Assembly (NCBI RefSeq): GCF_001428435.1
Contig: NZ_LMSO01000001.1
Location: forward strand, 124,001-188,000
Direction: 5' to 3'
DNA: 64,000 nucleotides
Source: Arthrobacter sp. Soil782
GTDB lineage: Bacteria; Actinomycetota; Actinomycetes; Actinomycetales; Micrococcaceae
Below are positions 24,400-33,709 of this stretch, piece after piece (within the stretch, counting starts at the first letter, position 1; every line of letters begins with the position of its first letter). The translations under genes and the position numbers were made by a program. The notes under the pieces were generated by a model, which saw only the letters and a list, made by a program, of their open reading frames with translations, was not told the DNA's origin and did not search any database.

Positions 24400-25559
24400 T
24401 GGCAGTGAAACTAGCGCCGTCCACCAAGCGGCGGACCGCTTTCCATGAACTGACGGTCGCGGAGGTGCGCCGGCTGACCGAGGACGCTATCGAGGTGACC
24501 TTTGCCGTTCCGGAGGAACTGGCCGGACGGTTTGACTACGTGCCCGGGCAGTATGTGGCCCTGCGAACCACGCTGGATATCGACGGCGAACCAAAGGAAG
24601 TACGGCGCAGCTACTCCATCTGTGCCGAGCCGCAGCCGGGGGAGATCCGCGTCGCCATCAAGAAGGATCTCGGCGGCACCTTCTCCACCTGGGCGAACGA
24701 GTTCCTCAAAGCCGGCGACAAGCTGGACGTCATGAGCCCCATGGGCCAGTTCATCTCGAAGCATCCCATGGCGGGGCTGAACGATCCCGAGAGCATTGAC
24801 ACCACCACCGAGCACTCCTTCGTAGCGGTCGCCGCCGGCTCGGGGATCACGCCGGTCATCGCCATTGCGCGCTCGGTGCTCGCCGCCAACCCTGCAACCC
24901 GGTTCGACCTCATCTACGCCAACAAGGCCGCGATGGACGTCATGTTCCTCGAGGAACTCGCGGACCTGAAGGACCGGTACCCCGCGCGGTTCGCGCTACA
25001 CCATGTTCTTTCCCGCGAACAGCGCATTTCCCCGCTATTGAGCGGGCGGATCGACGCCGAAAAGCTGCAGACCATGCTGACCAGCGTCATCCGCACCGAA
25101 GAGGTGGACGAATGGTTCCTGTGCGGTCCCTTCGAACTCGTCCAACTGTGCCGCGACACCCTCGCCGAGCGCGGTGTCGCCCCGGAGAAGATACGTTTCG
25201 AGCTGTTCACCACCGGCGAGCCGACCAAACCCGAGGGCCAGATCGGCCGGCCGGTGAAGGACGACGGCAACGCCGATTCCTACTCCATCAACTTCAACCT
25301 TGATGGTTTGCAGGGCACAGTCTCCAGCCCGACCCACGCACGCGAGTCCATCCTCAACGCGGCGCTTCGCGTCCGACCTGATGTGCCGTTCGCGTGCGCC
25401 GGGGGAGTCTGCGGCACCTGCCGCGCCAAGGTGGTCAGCGGAACCGTGGACATGGAGGAGAACTACGCGCTGGAGCCGGACGAACTGGCGAACGGCTACG
25501 TGCTGACGTGCCAGTCGAGGCCAACCAGCCCCGAAGTCACCGTCGACTACGACGCCTGA
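24399..25559 (+). CDS. paaE: 1,2-phenylacetyl-CoA epoxidase reductase subunit E
   Basis: 386 residues. An FAD-binding domain (RRSYSICAEPQPGEIRVAIK), an NAD(P)H domain (VAAGSGITPVIAIARSVL) and a C-terminal plant-type [2Fe-2S] domain (CAGGVCGTCRAKV...CQ) form the electron chain that feeds PaaA. The ATG overlaps the paaD stop (TAATG). It is of the usual PaaE length. Confidence 0.95.
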   Translation: MAVKLAPSTKRRTAFHELTVAEVRRLTEDAIEVTFAVPEELAGRFDYVPGQYVALRTTLDIDGEPKEVRRSYSICAEPQPGEIRVAIKKDLGGTFSTWANEFLKAGDKLDVMSPMGQFISKHPMAGLNDPESIDTTTEHSFVAVAAGSGITPVIAIARSVLAANPATRFDLIYANKAAMDVMFLEELADLKDRYPARFALHHVLSREQRISPLLSGRIDAEKLQTMLTSVIRTEEVDEWFLCGPFELVQLCRDTLAERGVAPEKIRFELFTTGEPTKPEGQIGRPVKDDGNADSYSINFNLDGLQGTVSSPTHARESILNAALRVRPDVPFACAGGVCGTCRAKVVSGTVDMEENYALEPDELANGYVLTCQSRPTSPEVTVDYDA

Positions 25560-25586
25560 CCCCCATCACAGAAGAGGAGCGGTCGC

Positions 25587-26366
25587 TTGATCGACCTGAC
25601 CATTGACGGCAACGTCGTCGAGATAGTCCTGAACGCGCCCGAGAAGCTGAACTCCCTCAACGAGGAAGCGCTCGCCGAGTTATCAAAAGCGTACGACGAC
25701 GCTGCTTCCGCTGCCGCGGAAGGCCGGGTCCGCGCGCTGCTGCTGCGGGGCGAAGGAAGGGCTTTCTGCGCCGGGCGCGATATTTCGCAGGTAGCCCCGG
25801 AAACCGACGACGCCGTTGCCTACCTGGACGGGCTGGTCACCCCGCTGCTCAAGAAGATGGCGGCCTTTCCCGCTCCTACGTTCGCCGCCGCACACGGCGC
25901 CTGCCTTGGAGTCGGTCTTGGATTGCTGATTGCAACGGACGTGGTGTACGTTGCCGACTCAGCGAAGATCGGGTCCCCGTTCGCCAAACTGGGTGCAACG
26001 CTGGACTCGGGCGGGCATTGGCTGTTCACTGAACGGCTCGGCGCGCACCGCACGCTCGACCTCATTTATACAGCCGATTTGATGAGGGGGGCAGACGCCG
26101 TCGCTTCTGGACTCTTCAGTAGGGCTTTTCCGGCGGAGGAGCTGTTGCCGTCAACGAGGTCCACGGTGGAGCGGGTTGCCGAGGGCGCTACGGGTGCATT
26201 CCGCGCGTCGAAGGAACTGGTCGCATCTATTCGTGACCGGAGGCTTGGCTTGTGGGAGTCGGTTGCTGACGAGAACACCGTCCAGGGCGAGCTCTGCAGC
26301 AGCCCGGACTACGCCGAAGGATTCCGGGCATTCCAGGAGAAAAGGGCGCCCATTTTCAAGGGGTGA
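25587..26366 (+). CDS. paaG: enoyl-CoA hydratase/isomerase, PaaG-like
   Basis: 259 residues of the crotonase family: the oxyanion-hole segment GRAFCAGRDISQV and AHGACLGVGLGLLIATDVVY, then KIGSPFAKLGATLDSGGHW. In the paa context it probably converts the ring 1,2-epoxide to oxepin-CoA (PaaG), although the other crotonase PaaF cannot be ruled out by sequence alone. The start is a TTG with a GAAGAGGAG site 7 bases upstream. It is 27 bases after paaE and probably in the same operon. Confidence 0.82.
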   Translation: MIDLTIDGNVVEIVLNAPEKLNSLNEEALAELSKAYDDAASAAAEGRVRALLLRGEGRAFCAGRDISQVAPETDDAVAYLDGLVTPLLKKMAAFPAPTFAAAHGACLGVGLGLLIATDVVYVADSAKIGSPFAKLGATLDSGGHWLFTERLGAHRTLDLIYTADLMRGADAVASGLFSRAFPAEELLPSTRSTVERVAEGATGAFRASKELVASIRDRRLGLWESVADENTVQGELCSSPDYAEGFRAFQEKRAPIFKG

Positions 26367-26434
26367 TGGCGGCAGGAGTCCTATGTCACAGCCGATTCTG
26401 GAATCTCGCCAGAATCCAACTGGTTGTCGCAAGC

Positions 26435-27031
26435 ATGACCTCGACAACACTTGATTCCACCGTCCGCAACGCAGAGACCAGTGTTCCGCTGGTTCCACTG
26501 CTCGACGAGCGCTGGAGCCCGCGTTCGTTTGACCCTACAGCCACCCTCACGGACGAGCAGCTCGCTGCGCTGCTTGAAGCAGCACGCTGGGCGCCGTCTG
26601 CGGCGAACAGCCAGCCCCGCCGCTTCGTTGTGGGCCGCCGCGGGAGCACCACGTTCGATGCGATTGTCAAGGCACTCATGGGATTCAACGCCGCGTGGGC
26701 AGGAAACTCGTCAGCGCTGATTGTAGCTATTGCGGAGACCTCCACAGTCGAAGGCGAGCCGCGGCAGTGGGCAGAGTATGACCTGGGGCAATCGGTGGCA
26801 CACCTCTCGGTTCAGGCACATCATGAGGGCCTTCACACCCACCAGATGGCGGGCGTCGACTGGGACCAGATCACCGCGGCATTTGATCTGGCGGACAATC
26901 TGAAGCCGGTCACCGTGACGGCCGTCGGAGTTGTGGATGAGGCAGAAAAGCTGGTTGATGCGCTTGCTGAGCGTGAGACGGCTCCGCGCACGCGCTTGTC
27001 GCTGGACGAACTGGTTCTGGTCCGCGACTGA
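26435..27031 (+). CDS. nitroreductase-family FMN oxidoreductase
   Basis: 198 residues with the nitroreductase fold: RWSPRSFDPTATLTDEQLAA, ARWAPSAANSQPRRFVVGRR and the C-terminal GHTHQMAG-like helix with an ADNLKPVTVTAVG strand. These flavoproteins reduce quinones or nitro compounds with NAD(P)H. The start MTSTTLDS is used; the longer upstream frame overlaps the paaG-like gene. A role in phenylacetate catabolism is not implied by the sequence. Confidence 0.78.
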   Translation: MTSTTLDSTVRNAETSVPLVPLLDERWSPRSFDPTATLTDEQLAALLEAARWAPSAANSQPRRFVVGRRGSTTFDAIVKALMGFNAAWAGNSSALIVAIAETSTVEGEPRQWAEYDLGQSVAHLSVQAHHEGLHTHQMAGVDWDQITAAFDLADNLKPVTVTAVGVVDEAEKLVDALAERETAPRTRLSLDELVLVRD

Positions 27032-27180
27032 GCGCGAATTCGATACGCTAAAGCAACCAGTTATGCAACGGTTTGAACTCAATACTGCGTAATCTGCGGT
27101 GAAGAGCCGACATTTGTCTTTTCGTGGCATTTACTGGGACAGGTGGCCGGAGCAGTCTGCCGGGGGGCCTCATGGGGGAT

Positions 27181-27206
27181 GGTGACATTCAGAACGGGAT
27201 GTCACC
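27181..27206. terminator. weak hairpin in a convergent gap
   Basis: GGTGACAT and ATGTCACC form a perfect 8-bp stem with a 10-base loop between the convergent ends of the nitroreductase and epimerase genes. No U tract. I see nothing else in 27032-27282. Confidence 0.3.
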
Positions 27207-27282
27207 TCCAGTACGGCGGACGTCCGGTCACCACTTTCCTCGGCGCAGTGACTACTCCGGAATCCGCTTTTTTGACCTTGGG

Positions 27283-28260
27283 CTACCCACGGCGAAGCTG
27301 TTCCAACAACTCAAGCTCTTCGGATCGGCTCAAACCGGACCTGCGTTCACGGTCAAGACCGAGGTTTCGTTCGGCTTCCAGAGTTCGTTGCACCGTTTGC
27401 CGAAGAGGCCTCAACTCGCCGCCTGCAGCATGGAAGGCACTGTTGTCCCGCTGGGCAAATGCGCTGTCTGCTTGGGGAACCCAGAGCGGCAGTGAGCGGG
27501 GACCGGCCCAGAACCGGACATCGTGGTCAATGAGCCATCCATCAGAAGCGCGCACCAGCTCACCGGTAAAGCCGGCAACATCCGCACAAAGCGCGAGCAC
27601 ATCCGCGAGAGCATGCTGATTGCCGGTGGCGTTGATGACCCCGGTGATGCCGCTCCTGCCTGCCTGAGCTATAAAAATCGCGATGTCCTCGATATCAATC
27701 ACCTGTACCACTCGATCATCAGCGATCGGTGAGAGCACCGGGCCTTCTCCTGCGAGGGCAAAGCGTCCGGCCCAGTACCCGAATCTGTCGCTGCCGTCCC
27801 CCGGACCGGCAATCAATCCTGGCCGGATAATGAGAAGCCGCTCATTCAGCGCTTCCTGCGAGACCTGCTCCGCGGCGACTTTCGCTTGCCCATAGTCCTC
27901 CAGGTCCACCGGCTCGAGCAGAGGTGCGGACTCGTCAGCACCCGCGTCGGTGTTCGTAGCGTAGACAGAGACCGAGGAGACCAGGGTCCAGTGTTTCGCT
28001 CTGTCGGCAAGGGCGTCGAGTGCACCCTGCACCAGAAAGGGCTCGTAGGACAGCTCTATGACTTCGTCCCAGGTCTGATTAGCTACCGCCCCGTACGCAT
28101 CCGGTGATCGTCGATCGCACTGGACAAAGGCGGCCCCGGCAGGTGCTCGGCCGGACTCACCGCGCGCAAGGCACGTGACCGCGTCGCCGCGGGCCAGTAA
28201 TTGCTCGGCAATTTGGAACCCGAGCCAGGCAGTTCCCCCGAGCATCAGGACGTTACGCAT
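27283..28260 (-). CDS. NAD-dependent epimerase/dehydratase family protein
   Basis: 325 residues. The Rossmann nucleotide motif GGTAWLGFQIAEQLLARGD is at the N terminus, SSVSVYA and YGQAKVAAEQ provide the Ser/Tyr-x3-Lys catalytic set of extended short-chain dehydrogenases, and IIRPGLIAGPGD is the usual substrate-cleft segment. The substrate is unknown, possibly a sugar nucleotide or flavonoid-like compound. It starts 8 bases after the methyltransferase stop on the same strand, suggesting a two-gene unit. Confidence 0.82.
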   Translation of the reverse strand: MRNVLMLGGTAWLGFQIAEQLLARGDAVTCLARGESGRAPAGAAFVQCDRRSPDAYGAVANQTWDEVIELSYEPFLVQGALDALADRAKHWTLVSSVSVYATNTDAGADESAPLLEPVDLEDYGQAKVAAEQVSQEALNERLLIIRPGLIAGPGDGSDRFGYWAGRFALAGEGPVLSPIADDRVVQVIDIEDIAIFIAQAGRSGITGVINATGNQHALADVLALCADVAGFTGELVRASDGWLIDHDVRFWAGPRSLPLWVPQADSAFAQRDNSAFHAAGGELRPLRQTVQRTLEAERNLGLDRERRSGLSRSEELELLEQLRRG

Positions 28261-28268
28261 TTGGCCGA

Positions 28269-28973
28269 TCAGCCAGCCTCGAGGACGAAGAAGATGAAGG
28301 ACAAGAACGCTGTCTTTTCGCCGTTGAGGATGCGCGGCGGAAGGAGTTCGCGCGGGGTGTCTGGGGCTGGCTCTGGCTCGCTCACGGTGGCTATGCGGTA
28401 TCCCGCCGTTGTGAAGGCGTTGATCATCGCGTGGAGTGGTCGGTGCCAGAAGGTCAGGACCGCGGGCTCGCCATTGAACTCGTAGTCCTCCGAGTACTGC
28501 CGGATGGCGAAGTAGTCCTCGGTTGGTTGGGTGATCACGCTGACCGTGGGGTGGTTGACGGACAGGATCAAACGGCCGCCCGGCTTCAGCACCCGCCTCA
28601 GTTCCGCAAGAGGGGCCGCCCAGTCCTCCAGATAGTGCAGAACCAAGGACGAGACAACGTCGTCGAAGGAAGCATCGGCGAAAGGAAGCGGCTTGCTGAG
28701 ATCGGCTTCGTACAGGTCCGCGGTGGCGCCTAATCGCTGTCGTGCCAGTTCGAGCATCGCCGGACTGGAATCGAAGCCGGTCATGATGGCGCCCTTCGCG
28801 CTTAGCGCTGCGGACAGTGGCCCGGAGCCGCACCCGGCGTCAAGGACCCGGTGACCGTCGACGTCGCCGGCGAGACCAATCATTGCCGGCCGCTCGTAGT
28901 AGGCGTTGAGAAGGCTGGACTCGTTCTCCGCCGCATAGCTGTCGGCGAAACTGTCGTAGAGGTCGGCTTTCAT
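28269..28973 (-). CDS. SAM-dependent class I methyltransferase
   Basis: 234 residues. Motif I VLDAGCGSGPLSAALSAKG, post-I MTGFDSSPAML, motif II DVVSSLVLHYL and LKPGGRLILSV are those of the UbiE/Methyltransf_11 group. The substrate is not indicated. It is upstream of the epimerase gene and closely spaced. Confidence 0.85.
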   Translation of the reverse strand: MKADLYDSFADSYAAENESSLLNAYYERPAMIGLAGDVDGHRVLDAGCGSGPLSAALSAKGAIMTGFDSSPAMLELARQRLGATADLYEADLSKPLPFADASFDDVVSSLVLHYLEDWAAPLAELRRVLKPGGRLILSVNHPTVSVITQPTEDYFAIRQYSEDYEFNGEPAVLTFWHRPLHAMINAFTTAGYRIATVSEPEPAPDTPRELLPPRILNGEKTAFLSFIFFVLEAG

Positions 28974-29116
28974 GGATCCTCGCTGCCGGGAGAACGTTCA
29001 CGGTTGGTACGGTCGGATCGATCCTAGCTACCCGGTCGCCCAGTCCGCATCAAGAAGTTGCAGATGATCCCTCCGCAGGCGGAAGCTCCCGGTTCACTGT
29101 TTGGTTCAATGGGTGC

Positions 29117-29647
29117 ATGATCCGACTTGCGCAGGTGGACGACGTCGAATCGTTGTCCGATATTGAGCGAGCTGCTGATGCTATGTTTCGTAGCGAAGGC
29201 ATGGCTTTTGTTGCTGATGGTGTCACCATGCCGATCCCCGAGCTACTCCGGTATCAGAGTGCGGGTAGAGCATGGGTTGACACTGATGAGCTCGGCAGCC
29301 CCATTGCCTACCTTCTCCTGGATGTCGTCGACGACTCTGCGCACATCAAGCAAGTCTCGGTACATCCAGCCCACGCGGGTCAGGGAAAGGGCCGCCAGCT
29401 CATCGAGACGGCGGCAGGATGGGCGAAACAGCAGGGGTACTCGGCGCTGACGCTTACCACTTTCGTCGATGTTCCGTGGAACGCGCCCTACTACGCTCGC
29501 CTCGGCTTCGAAATCGTCCCGCCAAGCCGGCTCACCCCTGGCCTGCGCGAGATTCGGCAACACGAAGCCTCTGCTGGGCTGGATGCCTGGCCCCGTGTCG
29601 CCATGTGGCGATCACTCCGTGGATGGCCTGAACTACTAACGCAGTAA
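29117..29647 (+). CDS. GNAT-family N-acetyltransferase
   Basis: 176 residues with the acetyl-CoA-binding motif A (VHPAHAGQGKGRQLIETAAGWAKQ split over about residues 83-105) and the following TFVDVPWNAPYYARLGFE. It acts on an unknown amine. There is no clear operon partner. Codon use is a little less GC-biased than in the paa genes. Confidence 0.85.
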   Translation: MIRLAQVDDVESLSDIERAADAMFRSEGMAFVADGVTMPIPELLRYQSAGRAWVDTDELGSPIAYLLLDVVDDSAHIKQVSVHPAHAGQGKGRQLIETAAGWAKQQGYSALTLTTFVDVPWNAPYYARLGFEIVPPSRLTPGLREIRQHEASAGLDAWPRVAMWRSLRGWPELLTQ

Positions 29648-29741
29648 CGGCGACCCGATCGAGGATCCCTCATCGTGCCAAATAGCAGTCTGAGTCAAGG
29701 CGCAACGTTTCCAGCTGCAATTAATGGAGAATCGCTTAGTG

Positions 29742-30260
29742 ATGAGTACAGCAAAGCTTGAGGGTTTCGTGGTTCGGGTAGGCGGGCAGTCGCGGATCGA
29801 AGTCGTCCAGTCACTGCGGGATGTAGGCGTGCACCTCAATGTCCACGCAGAGACCCTGCTCGCCCACCCAGCGTTCGATGAACCAGTGAGTCAAACGCTA
29901 CGAATCGTGGAGCGAACCGTGGAGCAGCTCGGCCTGGAGGAAGGTGCAGTTCAGTCCCAGGTCTTCGCCCGTGCAAGGACGCAGGGTCTGGAACTCTGCC
30001 CTATAGTGACCGGCCCTTACCTCCGGTTGGCGCTGATGGACCAGTCAAACGCATCAGACTCAGTCCTTTCCGCAGGTCGCGCACCGACCGGAGCGATTCA
30101 CATCGCGTCCGAACCCGTCAGTGAGGACGTGGAATACCCCAAAGGGTTTTACCTCCGGGTTTTGGACGGGCAGCCTTGGCTGAGGGGTTATCGCTGCGAT
30201 GACACGTATCTGTGGGCCCCTGAGCAGCGGCTCGCGTTCGTACTGCCGGAGAACGGATAA
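29742..30260 (+). CDS. hypothetical protein with a conserved-looking C-terminal domain
   Basis: 172 residues from ATG 29742, with an in-frame ATG at 29724 as alternative; neither has a strong ribosome site. The N-terminal half (SRIEVVQSLRDVGVHLNVHA) resembles an alpha/beta domain. The C-terminal part (EDVEYPKGFYLRVLDGQPWL, then RGYRCDDTYLWAPEQRLAF) is aromatic-rich and acidic, typical of a binding domain. I have seen similar C-termini in Firmicute hypothetical proteins but know no function. It could be a defence or immunity accessory gene. No signal peptide is present. Confidence 0.65.
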   Translation: MSTAKLEGFVVRVGGQSRIEVVQSLRDVGVHLNVHAETLLAHPAFDEPVSQTLRIVERTVEQLGLEEGAVQSQVFARARTQGLELCPIVTGPYLRLALMDQSNASDSVLSAGRAPTGAIHIASEPVSEDVEYPKGFYLRVLDGQPWLRGYRCDDTYLWAPEQRLAFVLPENG

Positions 30261-30361
30261 AGGCGATTCTCATTCGGATCATACGAGACAGGTTCACTTT
30301 GATCCTTTTACGGGCACGCTCGGCTGCGCAGGCCGCGAAGCGCGAATCGTGGCCCGTGGCC

Positions 30362-30661
30362 TTAGTGCTCTCCGTGCAATAGGGCCTCAAGCGCCTGGCG
30401 GTGTCGACGATATGCAGCACTGCCGGCTCGCGTGATCGTGTAGGTCGTCGTGCTTCCGTGCCCGCGTCCGGATTTGCTGACCTTGACGTAGCCTGCGGCT
30501 CGCAGCGCTGACATCTGCTTGGACAAGTCGGAGTCCGAGAGTTGGAGGTGCTCACGCAGGAAGGCAAAGTCAGTGCCACTGCTGGCAGCGAGAATAGCCA
30601 TTGCGGCCAGCCGCTTAGGAGCATGAATGACCGCATCTAAATCGGTTAGGGGTGAGCTCAT
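30362..30661 (-). CDS. small winged-helix regulator (ArsR/MarR-like)
   Basis: 99 residues with a single winged-helix domain (FAFLREHLQLSDSDLSKQMS, then ALRAAGYVKVSKSG and a TTTYTITRAG wing). This matches the compact regulator group found next to small membrane genes. Its stop is near 30362 and its start overlaps the membrane-protein stop by 4 bases (ATGA), so it is co-translated with it. It likely controls its own operon. Confidence 0.8.
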   Translation of the reverse strand: MSSPLTDLDAVIHAPKRLAAMAILAASSGTDFAFLREHLQLSDSDLSKQMSALRAAGYVKVSKSGRGHGSTTTYTITRAGSAAYRRHRQALEALLHGEH

Positions 30662-31116
30662 GCCAGTCGGTCTCGGACCTGCTGAACAGCGCGGGGATAC
30701 AGGATCCGCTCATACGCCCAGGTGATGGCCAGTGTCATGACGAAGATGACACTAAGCCCACCCTGCCACCCGAGGAGCATCCACACGACCACGCTGACCG
30801 CCATTGATCCACCAAATGCCAGGCAGAGCCAGCGATAGGCCCGCTTGATTTCGTCGGGAGCCGACCTCATTCTTGGTGACGTACCCGATTTGGCCCGATG
30901 AGCGACATAGAACGCGCCTACGGCGATGATGGCCACGGCTTGCAGACCCATCCCGGCTGCTCCGCGTCCCTGGCTGATAAGCAGAGGGCCCGCCGCCATA
31001 GCGGTGAAGAAACTCGCCATCAGTAGTGGGTACCACCACTGACTTACCGGCTCATTCACGAACGGGGCGGCAGCGGCCCGCTCAACGTCGTGCAGGGCAT
31101 CATGGGTATTTTCCAT
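30658..31116 (-). CDS. membrane protein, partner of a winged-helix regulator
   Basis: 152 residues with four hydrophobic segments (about 33-51, 58-76, 98-118, 120-137) and no signal peptide. The family is unknown to me. The start MENTHDALHDVE is chosen for its charged cytoplasmic N-terminus; starts 4 and 12 codons upstream are possible. It is coupled to the downstream regulator by a 4-base overlap. Regulator-membrane pairs of this type may sense an envelope or solute signal. Confidence 0.65.
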   Translation of the reverse strand: MENTHDALHDVERAAAAPFVNEPVSQWWYPLLMASFFTAMAAGPLLISQGRGAAGMGLQAVAIIAVGAFYVAHRAKSGTSPRMRSAPDEIKRAYRWLCLAFGGSMAVSVVVWMLLGWQGGLSVIFVMTLAITWAYERILYPRAVQQVRDRLA

Positions 31117-31240
31117 AACGGAAAGCATGCCAAGAATTTTCCAGTTGTGCAAGTGTCAAGTTCCGGTGTGGCCAAATCTTCACTTCACAAAGCTGTGATG
31201 GTGTAACCCATAGGGACGCAACGGGTATGACTCGGGCTGA

Positions 31241-31651
31241 CTAGCGGACCGGGAAGTCACCCTCGTAGTCATTCCATGTACCTGCCAGTTGATGCATAGC
31301 GAAAAGCTGGTCGTTCACAGAAGCGTCCTTGCCTGCGAAGTCCATGACGAAGTAGTTCACACTAAAGCTGTCGGTAAGGGTCGAGTTGTACTCTGTGGCC
31401 GCGGCACGCGTTCGAAAACGGTAGTAGTTCGCTTCAGCAGTGCTGTATGCCTCAACGCAGCCAACCTCGGCACCGCATGCTAAGTCAGTGATCTCTGTGA
31501 CCTCGGTAGTTACATCTTTCCCTGTGTACTCGGCTTCCATCACGTCCTCGAGCGTGAGGGTGAGTTGAGGGTGCAGAAACAAATAGATTATCCCTGCTAC
31601 GAAGACCAGTGGTACTCCTACCAGGACTGCGATCAGCCATTTCTTCCCCAT
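31241..31651 (-). CDS. membrane-anchored small protein, unknown function
   Basis: 136 residues: MGKKWLIAVLVGVPLVFVAG forms an N-terminal signal-anchor helix (about 5-27), and the rest is an acidic external domain with two cysteines (LACGAEVGCVEAY) that could form a disulfide. No family recognised. It is a single gene. The 230 bases between it and the Lrp gene show nothing clear. Confidence 0.65.
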   Translation of the reverse strand: MGKKWLIAVLVGVPLVFVAGIIYLFLHPQLTLTLEDVMEAEYTGKDVTTEVTEITDLACGAEVGCVEAYSTAEANYYRFRTRAAATEYNSTLTDSFSVNYFVMDFAGKDASVNDQLFAMHQLAGTWNDYEGDFPVR

Positions 31652-31882
31652 ACCGCACCATTATTCAGGAGTCGGTCGAGTCGACGACCGTCCGCAAGCC
31701 GGTCGTTCAGTGCCGTAAGCCGAACCTTCACCGGGTCCCTCCGGACGCGTCTCCTTCGCAGAGAGAAGCCACGTGTTCGGTGCAGTTGCTGAATCCCGTA
31801 AGACCCGCCCGCAAAGATGCCCGGTGAGGGAGCCCGATGCGTGCTTTGTTATAAGCGCATCCCGCTTCCACAGGCAAGACGC

Positions 31883-32326
31883 CTAGCGCGTATCCATGTC
31901 CTCAAACACCAGGAAGGTCTGGGTATCCAGCACACCGGGCATGGACTGGAGTTGATCGAAAATAACCCGTCGAAGATCCACATTGTCTTCAGCACGAACC
32001 AGCAGGATGACGTCGAAATCGCCTCCCACCAGCGCAATGTGATGCACCTCCGGGATGGCACGCAGCTGCTCCCTCAGCTCCCGCCACGAATGTTGACGCA
32101 CCTTCAGCGTCACATAGGCCGAAGACCGAAGCCCTGCTTTGATCGGATCGATCAGTGCAGTGAACTTCGTCAGCACGCCGCTTTCCGTCAACCGCGCAAT
32201 CCGGGAGTACGCGTGCGCCCGGGAGATATGCACGTTCTCGGCCACTGCCGTGACTGAGAGCCGTCCATCGCGGGTGAGCTCGGCGAGGATCTTCCGGTCC
32301 ACTTCATCGAGCGGCTGTTCCGCCAT
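31883..32326 (-). CDS. Lrp/AsnC-family regulator, likely regulator of bkd
   Basis: 147 residues with an N-terminal Lrp helix-turn-helix (about 5-52: DEVDRKILAELTRDGRLSVT, ending AYSRIARLTESGV) and a C-terminal RAM ligand domain (HHIALVGGDFDVILLVRAED). It is divergent from the bkd operon, with 214 bases between starts, the arrangement seen for BkdR, which activates or represses branched-chain keto-acid dehydrogenase genes in response to branched-chain amino acids. The name bkdR is likely but not proven. Confidence 0.85.
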   Translation of the reverse strand: MAEQPLDEVDRKILAELTRDGRLSVTAVAENVHISRAHAYSRIARLTESGVLTKFTALIDPIKAGLRSSAYVTLKVRQHSWRELREQLRAIPEVHHIALVGGDFDVILLVRAEDNVDLRRVIFDQLQSMPGVLDTQTFLVFEDMDTR

Positions 32327-32540
32327 CTGTCTACACCCTTGTTAGTTATCTAGCTCACACTGCCGATATGTCTGCAGAATCAACCTTAGGATGGCTATTC
32401 TTCCACGATATTGCCCGGTTGTGGATACGAATCGGGCGGCAAACGCATAATTGAGCAACAGATACAGTTCCTCAGCCATGCGCCGGGGATGCCAAGGCAG
32501 CGAAGCCGTCCCTCACAGTGGAACGGCTGAGGGAGGCAGT

Positions 32541-33707
32541 ATGACCATTTCAACCGGCAACTCCGCCAACAACCAGTTCGGCGAGTCAATGAAGCCCACC
32601 GGCCGCAGCAGTGACCAGGGCCCTACGGCGGAGGAATACATGCTCCCGTCCGCCCAGCCGGTCCAGCTCGTGGGCCCCAGCGGCGAGCACATTCACAATG
32701 ACCGTTACCCCCTGCCCGACGGCGAAGCTCTCCTCAGTGCCTACGAGAAGCTGGTCGTCGGCCGCCGCATCAACGATCAGGCCAACGCGCTGGTCCGGCA
32801 GGGCCGGATGGCCGTCTACCCCTCATCGCACGGGCAGGAAGCCTGCCAGGTGGCTGCCGCCGTCGTGCTCGAAAAGGATGACTGGCTCTTCCCGACCTAC
32901 CGCGACACTGTCGCTGTCATCACCCGCGGCGTGGATCCCCTTGGCGTCCTGACCCTCCTGAGGGGCGACTGGCATTCCGGGTACGACCCCTACGAGTACA
33001 AGACCGCCACCCAGGCAACGCCGCTGGCTACCCAGCTGCTCCACGCCGTCGGCGTGGCCCACGCGGCCAAGCTGCGCGGTGAAAACACCGTGGTGCTTGC
33101 GCTGTGTGGTGACGGCGCCACCAGTGAAGGCGACTTCCACGAGGCCCTGAACTTCGCAGCCGTGTTCCACGTGCCGGTGGTCTTCCTGGTTCAGAACAAC
33201 GAATACGCCATCTCCGTTCCGCTGAAGCACCAGACCGTTGCGCCGTCGCTGGCGCACAAGGCGATCGGCTACGGCATGCCCGGCGAACGCGTGGACGGCA
33301 ATGACCTCGCGGCCATGCTGTCCGTGCTGGGCAAGGCAGTTGATCGAGCGCGCGACGGCGGTGGCCCGGCCCTCGTCGAAGCCCACACCTACCGCATGCA
33401 GGCGCACACCAACGCTGACGATCCGTCGCGGTACCGGGCCCAGTCCGACGTCGACGAGTGGGTACCGAAAGATCCGATCACCCGTATGCGCACCTACCTG
33501 GGAAACCTCAACCTGCTCACTGCAGAGGAGGAACAGCGCATCGCCGGAGCGGCCGAAGAGACGGCCAGCACCCTGCGGGACGGGCTCAACTCCGAGCCGG
33601 AGATCAACCCGGCAGACCTTTTCGAGTACGTCTACACCGAGAAGACGAGCCAGCTGCGCGAACAGGCCGCGCTCCTGGCCGACGAGCTCTCACGGGAAGG
33701 TGCCTAG
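32541..33707 (+). CDS. bkdA: branched-chain 2-oxoacid dehydrogenase E1 alpha
   Basis: 388 residues, thiamine diphosphate-dependent. The ThDP motif GDGATSEGDFHEALNFAAVF ends in QNN, and QATPLATQLLHAVGVAHA and RYRAQSD are typical of E1 alpha of 2-oxoacid dehydrogenases. With E1 beta and E2 it oxidises branched-chain keto acids to acyl-CoA. The start is MTISTGNSANN with a GGGAGG site; the ATG 30 codons upstream is unlikely. It is the first gene of bkdA-bkdB-bkdC. E3 is not in the window. Confidence 0.93.
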   Translation: MTISTGNSANNQFGESMKPTGRSSDQGPTAEEYMLPSAQPVQLVGPSGEHIHNDRYPLPDGEALLSAYEKLVVGRRINDQANALVRQGRMAVYPSSHGQEACQVAAAVVLEKDDWLFPTYRDTVAVITRGVDPLGVLTLLRGDWHSGYDPYEYKTATQATPLATQLLHAVGVAHAAKLRGENTVVLALCGDGATSEGDFHEALNFAAVFHVPVVFLVQNNEYAISVPLKHQTVAPSLAHKAIGYGMPGERVDGNDLAAMLSVLGKAVDRARDGGGPALVEAHTYRMQAHTNADDPSRYRAQSDVDEWVPKDPITRMRTYLGNLNLLTAEEEQRIAGAAEETASTLRDGLNSEPEINPADLFEYVYTEKTSQLREQAALLADELSREGA

Positions 33708-33709
33708 CC

